Shown: positions 19,441 to 31,443, counted from the first letter of the stretch. The stretch: DNA of 64,000 nt from Nannobrachium achirus (GCA_963921795.1 OY997655.1:7548822-7612821); one strand, 5' to 3'. Numbers and translations are program-made. Notes: generated by a model from the sequence alone, not told the origin.

Positions 19441-19926
19441 AAGCCAGATTCCTCGTTCTCTGCTGCAGTTCATTGGAGCGACCTGTGACTACTAGCCAAT
19501 CACAGTGCGTCTTTTTTTCCCCGGGACTTAAATTCAATTGAAGCTAGCTTTATTGGCACGAGGAAACAAACGTTTACATTGCCAAAGCCAAAGTGCCTCT
19601 GGGAAAGAGGGAGTCAGTCCTTCCTTGGCCTACTGAACGTCCCCTTCTATCTACACGGAGCGTGCTTCAGGATTCCCGAAGCTTTCCTTCCATGTTGCCT
19701 TCCCCTTTTTTTACAGACGCCATCCCAGAGCCGGAGAAGGTGTCTACCTTTTTATGTCTTTGAAGTGTGTAGCACTAAAGTTAATTTATCTTGACAGTTG
19801 CCTGCTTAGGTTAAAGGACACCTCCAGAATAAATAACATCTAGGCTCATTTTCCTATACTGTACTTATATTGATCCCAATTGATTGTCTTATTTGGCAGA
19901 AAAGCCCCTGTTGTCCATTTTCCCCA
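19441..19926. other. Spacer after the satellite
   Basis: Contains AATTGAAGCTAGCTTTATTGGCA near 19535, typical of a LINE tail in reverse. Otherwise nothing recognised. Confidence 0.4.
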
Positions 19927-20106
19927 GGAGTATACTTAGGTAAAGAGTTATAATCCACACCTTTCGGCTAGGCCGTGTAACACTGATGACGGCCTAGCCG
20001 AAACGTGTCTGTTTGCTTGCTCTGCTGCTGCTGAAGTTTTCATTAAAAAGACTCATACTTAAGACTTTGTGAGTGCGGATTATAACTCTTTACCTAAGTA
20101 TACTCC
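19927..20106. mobile_element. MITE with GGAGTATACTTAGG ends
   Basis: About 30-bp nearly perfect inverted ends starting GGAGTATACTTAGGTAAAGA. The interior holds GGCTAGGCCG and CGGCCTAGCC, a second short inverted pair. Confidence 0.75.
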
Positions 20107-20196
20107 GAATCTGCACCCGGAATCCCCTCAGATCGCTTTTTATATTCCAGTTGAGCTGACCTGTCCCTGCATGGAGAAGGTTACCCCCAGGAGAAA

Positions 20197-20264
20197 TGGG
20201 CTTATGGGCTTATGGGCTTATGCTATGAGGGCTGCTACCCTCATAGCATAAGCCCATAAGCCAT
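20197..20264. repeat. Hairpin of TATGGGCTTATG repeats
   Basis: GGGCTTATGCTATGAGGG faces CCCTCATAGCATAAGCCC across a CTGCTA loop; GGGCTTAT is repeated three times on the left arm. Confidence 0.7.
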
Positions 20265-20819
20265 CATCTTTTTAATCGATCTGTTATTAGTTGTCATTAC
20301 ACACGTATCCATGCCATCGTTGTCCCACTCAAGTCTCCACACTCTGCTAAACAGAGGTTATGCTGTTATGTGTCTTGCCGAGTCCCGGAAAAGACACGCT
20401 GTGGTTGGCCAGTACAGTCCCTTTGAATTGGCAGTTGTGCAGAATTCTCACCCCAAAACACGATTTATGAGATTGTGGCGGCTTGTGTGGGACAACCAAG
20501 GCAAGGATGTGTTTTTAATGACAACTAGTAACACATTCATGAAAAAATAAATCACTTTTGACCGCAACAAATAGTGTAAAAGTAATAGGCTTATGGGCTC
20601 CACTCTATGCTATGAGGGCTGCTGGGTAAACTGGGCGACAGGGGCATTTCTGCCTAATAGACCCCATGGACGGTCATTTGAGATCTATATAATATAAGTA
20701 AGACAATGAGCCTAGGTGTTATTTAGTGCAGAGTTGTCCTTAAACTGCTCTTGTTGTCTCACTGTCAATAGATTGTATTATTGTTCATTATATTCACTGT
20801 TGACTGACATATTAATATA

Positions 20820-21037
20820 TCGTCGTTGTCGGGCGGAAACCTCGTATCTCCGAGTTTCAAATGTGTACGTTCTTTCACAAAGCAAAGCCCTGCTTCATCG
20901 TAGAAGGCCGTCGCACAAAAGTAGTGAAAACAGCAGCTTGTAGATCGGCTGTTTTCACTAGTTTAAATCATTTTTTTAAATGATAAAAGCAAAACGAACG
21001 GTTTTGGACATACGAGGTTTTCACCCGACAACGACGA
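20820..21037. mobile_element. TA-target MITE (TCGTCGTTGTCGGG), deleted centre
   Basis: Ends TCGTCGTTGTCGGGCGGAAA and its complement, bounded by TA. The central hairpin module has lost its left arm (about 20928-20962). Same family as 54880-55138, where the TA duplication is proved by an empty site. Confidence 0.8.
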
Positions 21038-21416
21038 TATGATCCATTATACCTACTGTGTAGGCTGGCTGACACTGTACATACTGTGTATCAGTCTGTA
21101 TATATGAAGACAGAGAAGCTCTCTGCGCAACTGCCAAGCACAATGAGCCCAGGACATACAGTAGTTAAAAAGCATTGAATGTCTTTAGGGCATAATTTAA
21201 GAAACTAAAAATAAAAACATTAAAAGCCTTATACAGTCTATAGGTTAGCACATATCTATATTGTGTGGGTCTTCCTCAGGGCATGGCTTTTTGACCTACA
21301 GTATAGGTTCAGTTGTACTGTATACGCGCATGATGGCAACAGAAGGCCTATTTACATCAGTATGTCACAGCAAAGACATAATTACTGTATGTCTTCAATA
21401 CATCTACTGTGTACAG

Positions 21417-21840
21417 CAGGGTTCCCCAATAGGCGGCCCGCGGGCCATTTGCGGCCCGGGGGGCTACTGTCTGGCCCCCACCAACCCCAGTAATAATGGT
21501 GGCATAAGAGCAGAATTTGTAAATTTGTATGTTCTTTCGCAAAGTAAAGCCCTGCCTCATCATACAAGGCTGTCGCACAAAAGTAGTGAAAACAGCAGAT
21601 CTACAAGCACACAACGCCTCGCTGTGTGCTTGTAGATCTGCTGTTTTCACTAGTTTAAATCATTTTTAAAATGATAAATGCAAAACTAATGGTTTTGGAG
21701 ATTTTCACCCAACAATGACGATATCTGAACTGTCACTGGAGTAGCGGGAACACCACCGTCTCCTACTGCAATGCTGTGGCCCTCGGCTTGGTACCCTAGA
21801 CATAATTCGGCCCTTGGGGAAAACTAATTGGGGAACCCTG
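21417..21840. mobile_element. hAT-like MITE, CAGGGTTCCCCAAT family
   Basis: Ends CAGGGTTCCCCAATAGGC and AATTGGGGAACCCTG with GTGTACAG and GTATACAG on the flanks (8 bp, one mismatch). A truncated TA-target MITE lies inside at about 21525-21720, with its hairpin at 21584-21652. Confidence 0.8.
21584..21652. repeat. Hairpin module, GCACAC variant
   Basis: TAGTGAAAACAGC and GCTGTTTTCACTA enclose ACAAGCACACA and TGTGTGCTTGT; both arms carry the variant of the TA-target family. Confidence 0.85.
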
Positions 21841-21944
21841 GTATACAGTATTTTACTTTGTGAGAACCACTCATTCACCTGGACTGTAGCAAGTTATCAC
21901 ATATACTCAGGATTGTTCACGAGCACACAGTATTTTTTTGTTCT

Positions 21945-22260
21945 TTGTTGTTGTATAATAGAAAGTTTGTTCATATTCTGGTGATAGATGTATTTAATTA
22001 TTTATTTTTTTGTACTTTTTCTTGTACTTACACCTTAATGTTTTTTTTTTGTTTGTTTGTTTTTTATTATACAATACTAAGCTATCCCAGTCAGTCCCAA
22101 GTGAAGAGGGCTTGGCAGTTGACTCTCAAGTCTACAAGATTTTATTTTGACTTTTTATATTTTATACTTGAATCTTTTTTTGGTTGTAAATTGAGGTTCA
22201 TGCCTGCTGTGCTGCTGTTCACCTGAATTCCCCACAGGGATAAATAAAGACATGTCAATG
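21945..22260 (+). mobile_element. LINE 3' tail fragment
   Basis: Ends with CTGAATTCCCCACAGGGATA followed by AATAAAGACATG, the familiar tail of fish LINEs of the Rex1/CR1 type. No coding remnant was seen. Confidence 0.5.
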
Positions 22261-22537
22261 TAAGAAATGGTTTTGTTTGTGTGTTCCTTAAATTGCTATC
22301 CCAGCCTACAGGCAGCACAGTGTCCAGAACAGTTAACAAGGCCTGTGACCAAACTGGGTAATCTTGTATCGTTTGACATAATATGCTTCACATATGCTGG
22401 CACTTCATTGATGCTCGTGGAACTCTCCTCGCCTTGTCACAATTATTACATAATCGTCTGATAGCAGTTATTTGACATAATTGTCATAATTCTTTCCATG
22501 TAGAAAATCTTTCATATATTTTCAAACATTTTCAAAA

Positions 22538-22620
22538 ATAGTGGAAATGGCAGATCTACAAGCTCAGAATGCGTGGCGATGTGGAACGTTTTGAGCTTGT
22601 AGATCTGCTATTTCCACTAT
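22538..22620. repeat. Hairpin module in TAGGGCTGTC-type hAT
   Basis: ATAGTGGAAATGGCAGATCT pairs with AGATCTGCTATTTCCACTAT; the inner arms have drifted (CAGAATGCG, ACGTTTTGAG). Confidence 0.8.
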
Positions 22621-22637
22621 CAATGTTCTTTTTTTAA

Positions 22638-23344
22638 AGGAGCTATAGTCAACTTTTTCTTGAAAAACCGACGATAAAATAAAAATAATGTTTCGAAAAT
22701 ATTTTATAAAAAAGATTAAGCTTCATATGTGTTTATATTCAAAAATGATCACTAAAAGTGTACAATAATGATAAAATAATCATTTTGGCCGACTTTGTTT
22801 ACATCCCTCTTGTGTTCTTTTATATGGATTGATAAGGGATGTAAACATTCTTTTATATGGATTGATAAGGGATGTAAACATTCTTTTATATGGATTGATA
22901 AGGGATGTAAACAAAGTCGGCCTGGCAACGGCCAAAATGATTACCGGTATTTTACCATTATTTATGCTTTTTGTAGTATTTTTGAGCGGTGGTCACGCCG
23001 CTCCTATACGTGGCCGTGTGTGTAGACGTACGTGTATGTAGGTGGGTGGGTGGGTGGGTGCGTCCGTATGTAGCCTCAAGCCTGTGGTGTAGTACCTTTT
23101 CTGACCACACATGTTAAGGGAGGGGCGCTGTTTTCAGGCCAGACCAGGCACACACACACACACGCACACACACACACAGGGGGGAAGGGGGGGGGGGGGG
23201 TAAACCACCGCTCAGTTCACACGGGTGTGATTTTTTTAAATAGAAACACGTATATGAAGCTTAATCTTTTTTTATAAAATATTTTCTAAACATTATTTTT
23301 ATTTTAGCGTCCGTTTTTCAAGAAAAAAGTTGACTATAGCTTCT
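22638..23344. mobile_element. TTAA-target MITE with internal 32-bp repeats
   Basis: Same ends as 13828-14071, flanked by TTAA. Inside, 22810-22915 holds three copies of a 32-bp unit containing TTTATATGGATTGATAAGGG. A (TGGG) run and a (CA) tract follow. Confidence 0.8.
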
Positions 23345-24377
23345 TTAAGTATAAAGTCTGATATGTCAGTCCTTTCTTCATGTAATCAGGTTCATATCTG
23401 CCATGTGCAACATCAAAGCCTACAAGCTAACAAATGTAAGCCTACTTGTCAATGACAAAAACACAATTAAATCGTCAATCACAATTATCTGAGTGACAAT
23501 TAATCATCATGTAAAATGTCCTAATCATGGCCCTACTCATTCCTGACCACATCAGTGGCGTGCCAGTAATCATGGTAACACACGCCCTCTCGTGTAACCT
23601 TGCTTAATTAACATGAACACGCGTGCCCACAACAAACCATAATGTTTAGTCCGTGGGGATATTTCCATGCAAATCAGTCTAAAACTGTGTGTCTGGACAC
23701 TCCCAGGGGTCGTTGTGAGGGTTCCAAGCTCACAATGTGATGTGAGTTTGTAGATCTGCTATTTCTGAAAGGTTTTTGAGAATGTTCCCTTATGGGGGTT
23801 CCTGGAACAAAATCGTTTCAAATGGGGAGTCCACAGCCAGATGCATATCAATTTGGGGGTCCTTGTCCTTGATATGAAAAACGTTTGAGAACCACTGATA
23901 TAAAAGACCATACCGGCCATATCCAAACTTTGCAAACAAAGCAGGAACAAGTGAAAGTATTCTCTTTTATTATATAAGTTATTATCTATTTACAAAAGAA
24001 TGTGTCATCACTTATAAGACGAGAAGGAACAAAGGAAGAAAAGTCAAATAACATGACATAGCAATATAATAAAATATTCCCTTAGATATTGTGGGTTAAT
24101 AATTACCAGGTCCACGTATTGTACTGTAATGGGCATACAGCAGAGAAATGGCATGGCTGATGACCCCTTGTGGTATGTTCTTCAACTGCTGAAGAAGGAG
24201 ACCCAAGTCATGTATTCTCATTCATCTGAGATAATGGAGAAAAGATAACATCATTGAAAGTGACTGAAGGGACAAGATTCAAAAATCCAAGCCATCAACC
24301 CAGATTGATCTGTTCATCCACTCTATAGCAGGACTATTTGATGTTAACCTTTACAAGGTTTTGGTTTTCCTCTCATA
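23345..24377. other. Repeat remnants, no gene
   Basis: Right part of the hAT host to 23534, a half hairpin module at about 23735-23765 and a hAT end GTTTGAGAACCACTG near 23885. The rest is unassigned. Confidence 0.4.
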
Positions 24378-24710
24378 GCCCCTTTTCGACTGCAGCTTTA
24401 GCACCACACTACACGACACTACACCGCGCCACATAAAGATATCTACATTTTCCATTACACAAAAGTACCCCTATCGGTAAAAAAACAAATGGACCCTTTT
24501 ATCTGTGATTATAATACAGTTACAGGGCCGTGGGAAGACATTTACAGCTGGGGGTGCTAAGTCTACCCCATAGTCTACCCATCAGACCTGATTGGATACT
24601 TTTTAGTACCACATTTAGTACCACTTTCACACCACTCTACCCAGGTCCTTGTAGTGGAGACCTGGCACAAGTGAGTGGTGTGGTGTTGGGCGATGTCAGT
24701 GGAAAAGGGG
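24378..24710. mobile_element. MITE with GCCCCTTTTCGACTG ends
   Basis: CCCCTTTTCGACTGCAGC at the left is matched by CAGTGGAAAAGGGG at the right. Interior words CACTACACGACACTACACC and GTGGTGTGGTGT are also inverted. No duplication of the target was identified. Confidence 0.55.
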
Positions 24711-25046
24711 TTTATAGACTGCGTGTGGAAATGGGGAGGTGGAGTCGCATACCACCTAAGCAGCATATTTGTCAATGTGAGACTGATATACAAAACAAAC
24801 AGCACAAACTGGTGTGTCCCCTCACACAAGACATCAGAGCAAAATATGGACCGGATTTTACTGATCTGAGTTCACTCTTTGAGGGCACTAAGAACGGAAT
24901 GCTACTCCATGCCTGCCTTTTGGAGCAACAGAAAGCTCCTGTTGTATGAGTATAGGGATTATATTGTACTGTATTGCAGCTTTTTTATTCATGGGTTTTT
25001 GATCAATGTTTGGACCCAATGTTGTATACATTAAGTGTCAATAAAG

Positions 25047-25375
25047 CAGTGGTTCCCAAACCTTGTAGCTCAATACACGAAAGAGAAATGTGCCTGGCAC
25101 CCAAACTAGTGAAAATGGCAGATCTACAAGCTCGACCTTGTAGAAGACTATTTTCACTTCTTCTCACACATTAATTTTCTAATTTATGTAATTTCTTAGA
25201 TTTGTATTTTATTTCTTAATGATATTGCTGAAAAAAAATCATTGAATTTGTTTTTCATTCATAAAAATATTTCGGAAATGTTTTATTTTTATTTTTGGTA
25301 ATGTTTTGAAATAATTGTAGGACATGTAGGAAACTAAAATTAAAGGACCCATGAACATGTGTCTACGACCCACAA
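25047..25375. mobile_element. hAT-like MITE fragment, CAGTGGTTCC family
   Basis: CAGTGGTTCCCAAACC start and a hairpin remnant ACTAGTGAAAATGGCAGATC at about 25110-25160; relatives at 44319-46058 and 53178-53549. The right end is lost. Confidence 0.6.
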
Positions 25376-25932
25376 CATTAATCTGTCCCAACCTAACTAA
25401 CTAACCAGGTTATTTCAGTTAGCCCTATTCACGGCCTGCCCACTCAGCATCCCCTTGGTGCTGAAGTCACGTTTTGAAGGGTAAAACCCTACTAAAAGCC
25501 CATAGAGTTAACACAGAAATCGCAAATTTAATGCAATTTCCGAATAGTAAAGTATAAAATACGGCTAGCATGATCAAGAACACAAGATAGTAAAAGCCAC
25601 AAAGCATTATAATTTACTTTACCGTTCGAAATAATGATTTGTTGGCTTTAAGTCCAGCTATTTCTGTATTAATTTCCCCTTCTAAACTGACGTCAGCACC
25701 AGGAAGTTGCTGAGAAATTTGCTGAGTGGGTGGGCCGTGAATAGAACTAATTGCCTACCGCCGCAGTGCAACGCATTGTGAGCTTGCAGATCTGCTATAT
25801 TTTAACCCCCACCACCCCTCACCCCCTCATAATGCATGCTCAAACTCCTGCCCAGGGTCAAAGTGATTGATGGAACAAACATAAGGTTTGACAAGTCCTA
25901 AGAGACCTTCTGAAGTGCAACTTCCCGTGTCT

Positions 25933-26033
<101 letters not shown>

Positions 26034-26705
26034 TGTCTATATTTAGAGTCATTATTATACACAATCGCTATCGTACGTAAACCACGGTTCCATTCATGGC
26101 AGGACACCAAATCACCCAATGTGACAATTCCTGTCGGCTGGAAACCAAGTATGTTCAAAACAGGAACTGTGTGACTGTGTGTGTTCCGATGGATGTAATG
26201 TAAATTAGTTCTTTTAGGTCAGGGACGTGCTGGCCATTGGGAAAAGCGGGACAACTCCCGAACGGCCGGTTCATTCCCGGCGGGTCCAGGCCGGCCATTA
26301 GGAAAAAAAATCAAACCTCGGTTCGAAGTGGAGCGGTGAATTTGAGCAGCTGTACCCTGTGTGAGTGAGTGAGTGAGTGAGTGATTGTGTGTAACTGTAA
26401 ACTGTGCCTGTGAGTGAGTGGTGAGTGTGCCTGGCCTGCACAAAACAGCGCCCCTCCTTTAACTAGTGTGTTGTGTGTGGCCACTCAAGGTATTGCCAGG
26501 CTACGGACATGGCCAGCCAGCCCCCCGGCCACCCACCCAGCCAGCCAGCCACCCACCCACCCACATACCCACGGACATACCTGTCTATTGGGAGCGCTTT
26601 CACCGCTCCAAAAATAAAAATGAAATGTTGGCCTTCGTTAGGGTGACCATATTCTGAAAATCCAAAAAGAGGACACACACACGCACGCGCGCGCGCGCAC
26701 GCACG

Positions 26706-26708
<3 letters not shown>

Positions 26709-26795
<87 letters not shown>
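26709..26795. repeat. (CA)n microsatellite
   Basis: About 43 CA units preceded by CG/CA-mixed steps, inside the TAGGGTGACC hAT. Confidence 0.95.
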
Positions 26796-26800
<5 letters not shown>

Positions 26801-27353
26801 CTTTTTTTCTTTTCTTTTTTTCCCAAAATAATTTATAGTACTAGTTTACAGCTCAATTATGTTATTAGTTATGTATTCATTTTTGAGGGGGTTCCAATTG
26901 GACCCTTTACAAATCTATAGGCTAGAGAATGAGATCCACTGATAAAGTATGCCTTTTGACTCCTGTATGAACGTTCAGCTTTGTAACGAGAGGTAACCCA
27001 AACCGCCGTTCTGCTTTACAAGGTTGTACAAAAGATTCTGTCAATTTAGTTAGCGGAAGAGCTCTCACCTCGCACAGACTGTCTTGTAGACTACTTTGCA
27101 ATGTTGATATGGGCTTGAAGCAGAAGAATTTTTATTTGTAAATGCCTAAATAGACACAGAAGAGTACCAGCTTTGCTGGCAGAACGCTCTGCTTCTCATT
27201 GTTGGTCACTGGCACTTTGTGTGCATTTCATCAGTGAAACAGCATTAATTGCGTTTGCAGTTCGTTCGTTTGGCTTTAGCAGCGCGATGCTGCCGACTGC
27301 CGAGCTCGCGCTGCTCTGCCTCTGATCTGAAAGCGAGACAGGCTGAGGGAGGG

Positions 27354-27443
27354 GCGTGTATCAAAACAGCGGCGCAGTTCGGCCAGTGGGGAACGAGAGG
27401 GGCGTCTCCACTGGCCGAACTGCGCCGCTGTTTTGATACACGC
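27354..27443. repeat. 35-bp perfect inverted repeat inside hAT
   Basis: CGTGTATCAAAACAGCGGCG and 15 further bases are repeated exactly in reverse complement after a spacer of about 18 bp. Unrelated in sequence to the common hairpin module. Confidence 0.85.
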
Positions 27444-27735
27444 GAGGGAGGGATCGCAGCGCAGGCAGAGAGTAGTATGAATAATACACGTTCCGGGGTT
27501 AGGGGTGGAAACCCGCCTCTCACAGTGTGTTTCCAAACGAACCATTGAACGTGCATTGTAAATGCTCGTGCTTTAACTGTGATATGCGCGAAACCCCGGA
27601 CATTTGAAGGAATTTATAAAACCCCCCCGGACAGGCCGGACAGCCCCCTAAAAGAGGACATGTCCGGGCAAAAGAGGACGTATGGTCACCCTAGCCTTCG
27701 TTCCATTTTGGGGGCTGGGCGGCCAATAAAATAAA

Positions 27736-27970
27736 TCGTCAATGTCGGGCAGAAAACCTTGTATCTCCAAGTTTCAAATTTGTAAATTTCTTCGCAAAGC
27801 AAAGCCCTGCTTCATCATACAAGGCCGTCGCACAAAAGTAGTGAAAACAGCAGATCTACAAGCACACAACGCCTCGCGGTGCGAGGCGTTGTGTGCTTGT
27901 AGATCGGCTGTTTTCACTAGTTTAAATAATTTTTAAAATGGTTTTGGACATACAAGGTTTCCACCCGTCA
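27736..27970. mobile_element. TA-target MITE (TCGTC..GTCGGG family)
   Basis: Left part TCGTCAATGTCGGGCAGAAA, right part AAGGTTTCCACCCGTCAACA, with an intact central hairpin at 27839-27919. Ends are slightly decayed. Confidence 0.75.
27839..27919. repeat. Hairpin module, intact GCACAC variant
   Basis: Perfect or nearly perfect stem of about 38 bp: TAGTGAAAACAGC, GATCTACAAGCACACAACGC, CTCGC and complements. Confidence 0.9.
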
Positions 27971-28259
27971 ACAACAAAATATAACTCATGTAATTGGCCC
28001 ACTGGCTTGTCACTTGTCTTGATCTGAAATGGCAAATCTTTGAGTAGCAGCAGCAGCGCTATAGAGAGAGATCTCTCTCTATAGCACGCAATGAGGGCCT
28101 CTCCAACTCTTTTTCCCGGGCTGAATCAGGGGCCCAGCACGTCCCTGCCTATAGTAGTCACAAGCTATTGTTACTTTTTAATGGTTCAGTTACAGTATTT
28201 ATGAAACCCACAGACAGACTGAGCCACGTATAGGAGATAAAAAAGGGACCCCAATTCAA

Positions 28260-28640
28260 ACACCCAAAGGTCAACTTGTGGTGTTTATCCTTTTAGTTGA
28301 CCAATGACCATGTATCAGTGAACTGTCCTGTCCTGTACCATTTCCTATATGCAAACTTCAAATAAAGTATTCAATCAATCAATCACTTTGACTTACACTT
28401 CCACATTATCTTAAACATAGCAGAGAATAGCAGATCTACAAGCTCTCAACGCCTGTTGTGAGCTTTCTAGATCACCCGTTTTTGCTACTTTTGTGCGATT
28501 GATTGAATACTTTATTAGAAGTTTGCATAGGAAAGGGTACAGTTTACTGGTCCAAGGTCAACTAAAAGGAGATCCTAGTAAGCTTTTTGGCTTATTTGCA
28601 CAGGAAACCATTATATAACTAATGTTGAAAATGTGTGAAC
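28260..28640. mobile_element. LINE tail fragments with (ATTG)n
   Basis: AAGTATTCAATCAATCAATC at 28365 and GATTGATTGAATACTTTATT at 28497 are inverted copies of one LINE tail around a hairpin remnant (28428-28495). The same tail recurs at 60450-60600. Confidence 0.55.
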
Positions 28641-29215
28641 TATATCCTTTAAGCCTCAAACAACCATATCTCTTTAGAGTGTGCTCTGAGCACTGCACTG
28701 GCCAATCAGAGAAAGACAGGCCGCCAGTACACATGCTGGGCAGAATTGATATAAGACTTTAGTTAGATAAGGACTCCTCTGAGTCTCTCCGGTGTGCAGC
28801 CAAACTTTGTTGTGTCGGCTGGACACTGTTTTCAGCTTGCTGTGGAAGCAACCTTCCGTTGCAAAAATATCAGGCTTGTATTCTGTTTTACTTTCATGCA
28901 TTTGCTGTTCATATATTCATGTGGGGATTAATACCATGTGTAATCATTCAACCATGCTGAGTTTAAGCTAAAATGTTGCTCCTGTGTAAAGTCTCATAAC
29001 TGGAGAGGTTAGGATACAGAATGACACATCATACCAGTGAATGACAGACGGAGAGAACGCAGTATGCAGAGGATGTCATCAATAGCAATAGAACAAAAAG
29101 ATCGTAAAGAAGACAAAATAAAAGAAAGAAGAAAATAAATAAAATATATTTACAGTGGAAAAGGGAAGGTAAGTAGGCCTATGGGCTGTTGGGACACCGT
29201 ACGGCAAAGTAAACC
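28641..29215. other. Spacer, nothing recognised
   Basis: No exon, RNA gene or repeat ends supported. Confidence 0.35.
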
Positions 29216-29797
29216 AGGGGTCTTCAACAGGGGGTCCTCAGAGTTACTACAGGGGGTCCTCCAAATCTTTGTGACTTTTTTATAGTAACCACTTGAACCC
29301 TAGCGTCCATATTCTGATAACTTTAGCCAAAAATAGCAGATCTACAAACTAGTGAAACTACAAGCTTGTAGATCGGCTATTTTCGGCTAAGAGGTTTGGT
29401 GTAGTGGGGAAAAGGAGCAGACTAAGTACAGAGTGAAAGCCAAGGTCAAGTTTATTAAGTATTGACGGTTCAAGTGGTTAAATATCCGAAAACAACAAAT
29501 TGACATGAATCCAAAACACACTGATGATTGTGCTGTCAAACGATGAAACTATATGGAATCTATGAACAGGTTGTGGGGGTGAGTACTTAGTCCTCCTGAT
29601 TACATTTTTTGGATGTGCTACTGCTGCTACCTTTTTGGAATTCAATTCCTACTTTTTATGTAAATCTGACTTTAGGTCTAGCACTCCACTGAGAAAACCA
29701 TTGCTGATGCGCATCTTCTTTTTCTTATATAGGTTGTGTGGGGGTCCCTGCTTCATCTCTCTCTCAACTAAGGGGTCCTTGGCCTGAAAACGTTGAA
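29216..29797. mobile_element. hAT-like MITE, CAGGGGTC family, right end lost
   Basis: Starts CAGGGGTCTTCAACAGGGGG and ends GGCCTGAAAACGTTGA, just short of the normal terminus. It has a hairpin module at 29325-29388 and an extra segment of about 155 bp at 29580-29735. Confidence 0.7.
29325..29388. repeat. Hairpin module, disrupted left arm
   Basis: TAGCCAAAAATAGCAGATCT against GTAGATCGGCTATTTTCGGC; the inner left arm is replaced by AACTAGTGAAACTAC. Confidence 0.7.
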
Positions 29798-29839
29798 AAA
29801 TAACTCTGGAGATGCGAGGTTTCTCCATGGCAGCCGCGC

Positions 29840-29847
29840 TATATAAA
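29840..29847 (+). promoter_or_regulatory. TATA-like box before the GPCR fragment
   Basis: TATATAAA lies 119 bp upstream of the ATG at 29966, in a GC-richer stretch. It may be the old promoter of the broken receptor gene. Confidence 0.35.
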
Positions 29848-30505
29848 CCACATTCCACTCAAGGCAAGCCACCAAATCACTCCCCAGTCCTCGCCCCTCT
29901 CTGCTGCTTCTGCTGCTGCTACTGCAGCCAGCGTCAACATTAGTCTCTTTGTCCCAGAACAGAGAATGGAAGGGCTTTTCATCTACAACAACGACTCCCG
30001 TCGTCTCATCCTCACTTCAACTCCTTCCTCCTGGCTGCGGACCACCTTGTCGCCCCCAGCGGAGGAATGGTTCACCCCAGCGGAGGAGGGCTTCACCCCA
30101 GCGGAGGAGGGCTTCACCCCCAGCGCTGCCAACCTGACCGCAGCCTCCCTCCTGGGCCTGCTGTTCGTCCTGGGCACCGCGGGGAACCTGGCCGTCCTGG
30201 TGCTCCTCGTGCGCCGCCTGGAGCCCAGCAACTTCACCCACCTGCTGATGCTCAACCTGGTCAGTCTGGGAATGTTGTCACTTGTCAGGAGAAAAGAACA
30301 GGGATCCCACGGTCATGAAATTCCTGGAAATATTTTGAAATTAGAAAAATATTTTTCCAGTACTGGAAAAGTTTTGGAATTTATCAAGGCTCCTGGAAGG
30401 TCCTGGAAAAAATAGCTATGCATTGTCTTTGGTTATTGACTGTGTTAATACCTCTGAAATGACAAATTAAACATGGGCCAAATTGTCAAATATATAGAGG
30501 TAGAA

Positions 30506-30568
30506 ATTGTGAAAATAGCCGATCTACATGCTCTGACTGTGAGCATGTAGATCTGCTATTTTCACAAT
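30506..30568. repeat. Hairpin module, CATGCTC variant
   Basis: ATTGTGAAAATAGC and GCTATTTTCACAAT enclose ACATGCTC and GAGCATGT. The A-to-T change in the core is matched in both arms and shared with 55454-55528. Confidence 0.9.
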
Positions 30569-30887
30569 AGAACCATGTTATACAAAATTCCTCAACTCTT
30601 AGTGCTCGTCTGGGTGCTGGGGTCCCCAGTTAAAATATGATTATTTCGGGGGTCACGGCCTGAAAAGGTTGAGAACCACTGGCATACCTGTCTTTGGGCA
30701 TTGCGCATAGGAGTAAGCGACCTGTTATTGAGCTGAATTATTGTTATATAGTCCTGGAAATTGGGTTAAATATTCTGGAAAAGTTTTGGAAATTAATTGG
30801 TAAAAATGTGTGGGAACCCTGAAAGAAAGAAAGACAGAAGGAAATGTGAATTCCTTGAATGCCTTACCAACAGTGTTTCTCAAACCC

Positions 30888-31295
30888 TACTTTTTTTTTT
30901 TACAACAAGGGTTCATATTTTAGATTGTAATTAGAGAAAAGAAAAAGTGAGTGTTAAACTTATTTCATTTACTTCTTTCTATTGTTTTAGAGATTCTTAT
31001 TTCAGTGGTTGGGGGCATTTTACACAGAATAAGCCCATTCCCAAGATACAACGCAACCTTTCGTGGTTGGATGTGACTTATGGGGGCTAGATGTGTTACA
31101 GTAAATAGCAATAAAGAAACTGCTGGCTTATTGTGTCTAAAAATACATATTTAGCCACTTGTACGCATGCCCCACATTTTAGCACGGTAAACTCGATAAA
31201 ACAATAGAACGAAGCAAATGAAAACATTTTAACACTCACTTTTTCTTTTCTCTAATTACAATCTAAAATATTAACCCTTGTTGTAAAAAAACAAA
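30888..31295. mobile_element. MITE with long inverted ends (TTTTACAACAAGGGTT)
   Basis: ATTTTAGATTGTAATTAGAG and a further 40 bp on the left match the reverse complement at 31205-31290. The centre shows nothing coding. Confidence 0.65.
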
Positions 31296-31304
31296 GTTGT
31301 CCTT

Positions 31305-31373
31305 TAACTCTGACAGCATACAAATGGACCCTGAAGAGTCCATTTGGTTCCATTTGTATGCTGTCAGAGTTAC
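31305..31373. repeat. 23-bp perfect hairpin
   Basis: AACTCTGACAGCATACAAAT plus GGA is repeated exactly in reverse complement around a 22-bp loop. Confidence 0.75.
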
Positions 31374-31443
31374 AGGCTTGTAAGGGTCGATTTAGACCCC
31401 CATAAAGGAACCTATAGAGAATCCCTAAAATTCATTTTGAGAA

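Larger units (their letters stand above)
22435..23534. mobile_element. TAGGGCTGTC-type hAT relative carrying a nested MITE
   Basis: TGTCACAATTATTACATAAT at the left and ATTAATCATCATGTAAAATG to CCCTA at the right match 7305-7694. It holds a hairpin module (22538-22620) and, in a TTAA, the 707-bp element at 22638-23344. The uninterrupted relative at about 7485-7500 provides the empty site. Confidence 0.75.
26639..27693. mobile_element. hAT-like element, TAGGGTGACCATA family
   Basis: Ends TAGGGTGACCATATTCTG and ATGGTCACCCTA with a perfect 8-bp duplication GCCTTCGT (26631-26638, 27694-27701). AAAGAGGACA words sit just inside both ends. It carries a (CA)n tract and a 35-bp perfect hairpin; no transposase frame was seen. 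Confidence 0.9.
26220..28147. mobile_element. Composite element with CAGGGACGTGCTGG ends
   Basis: CAGGGACGTGCTGG at the left and CCAGCACGTCCCTG at the right. Nested within are a 1055-bp hAT (26639-27693) and a TA-target MITE (27736-27970). Target duplication of the outer element is not clear. Confidence 0.6.

Noticed and set aside
21357..21650. Repeated ORF words such as ADLQAH and ACRSAVF in many places
   Set aside because: They are the hairpin module read in frame; the same DNA gives similar words on both strands because it is palindromic.
24530..24949. 139-codon open frame
   Set aside because: It crosses the right end of a MITE at 24710 and has no recognisable domain; coding is not supported.
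29966..30415. 149-codon frame as a complete gene
   Set aside because: Only the first 98 codons look like a receptor; the rest is intron-like repeat sequence read by chance.
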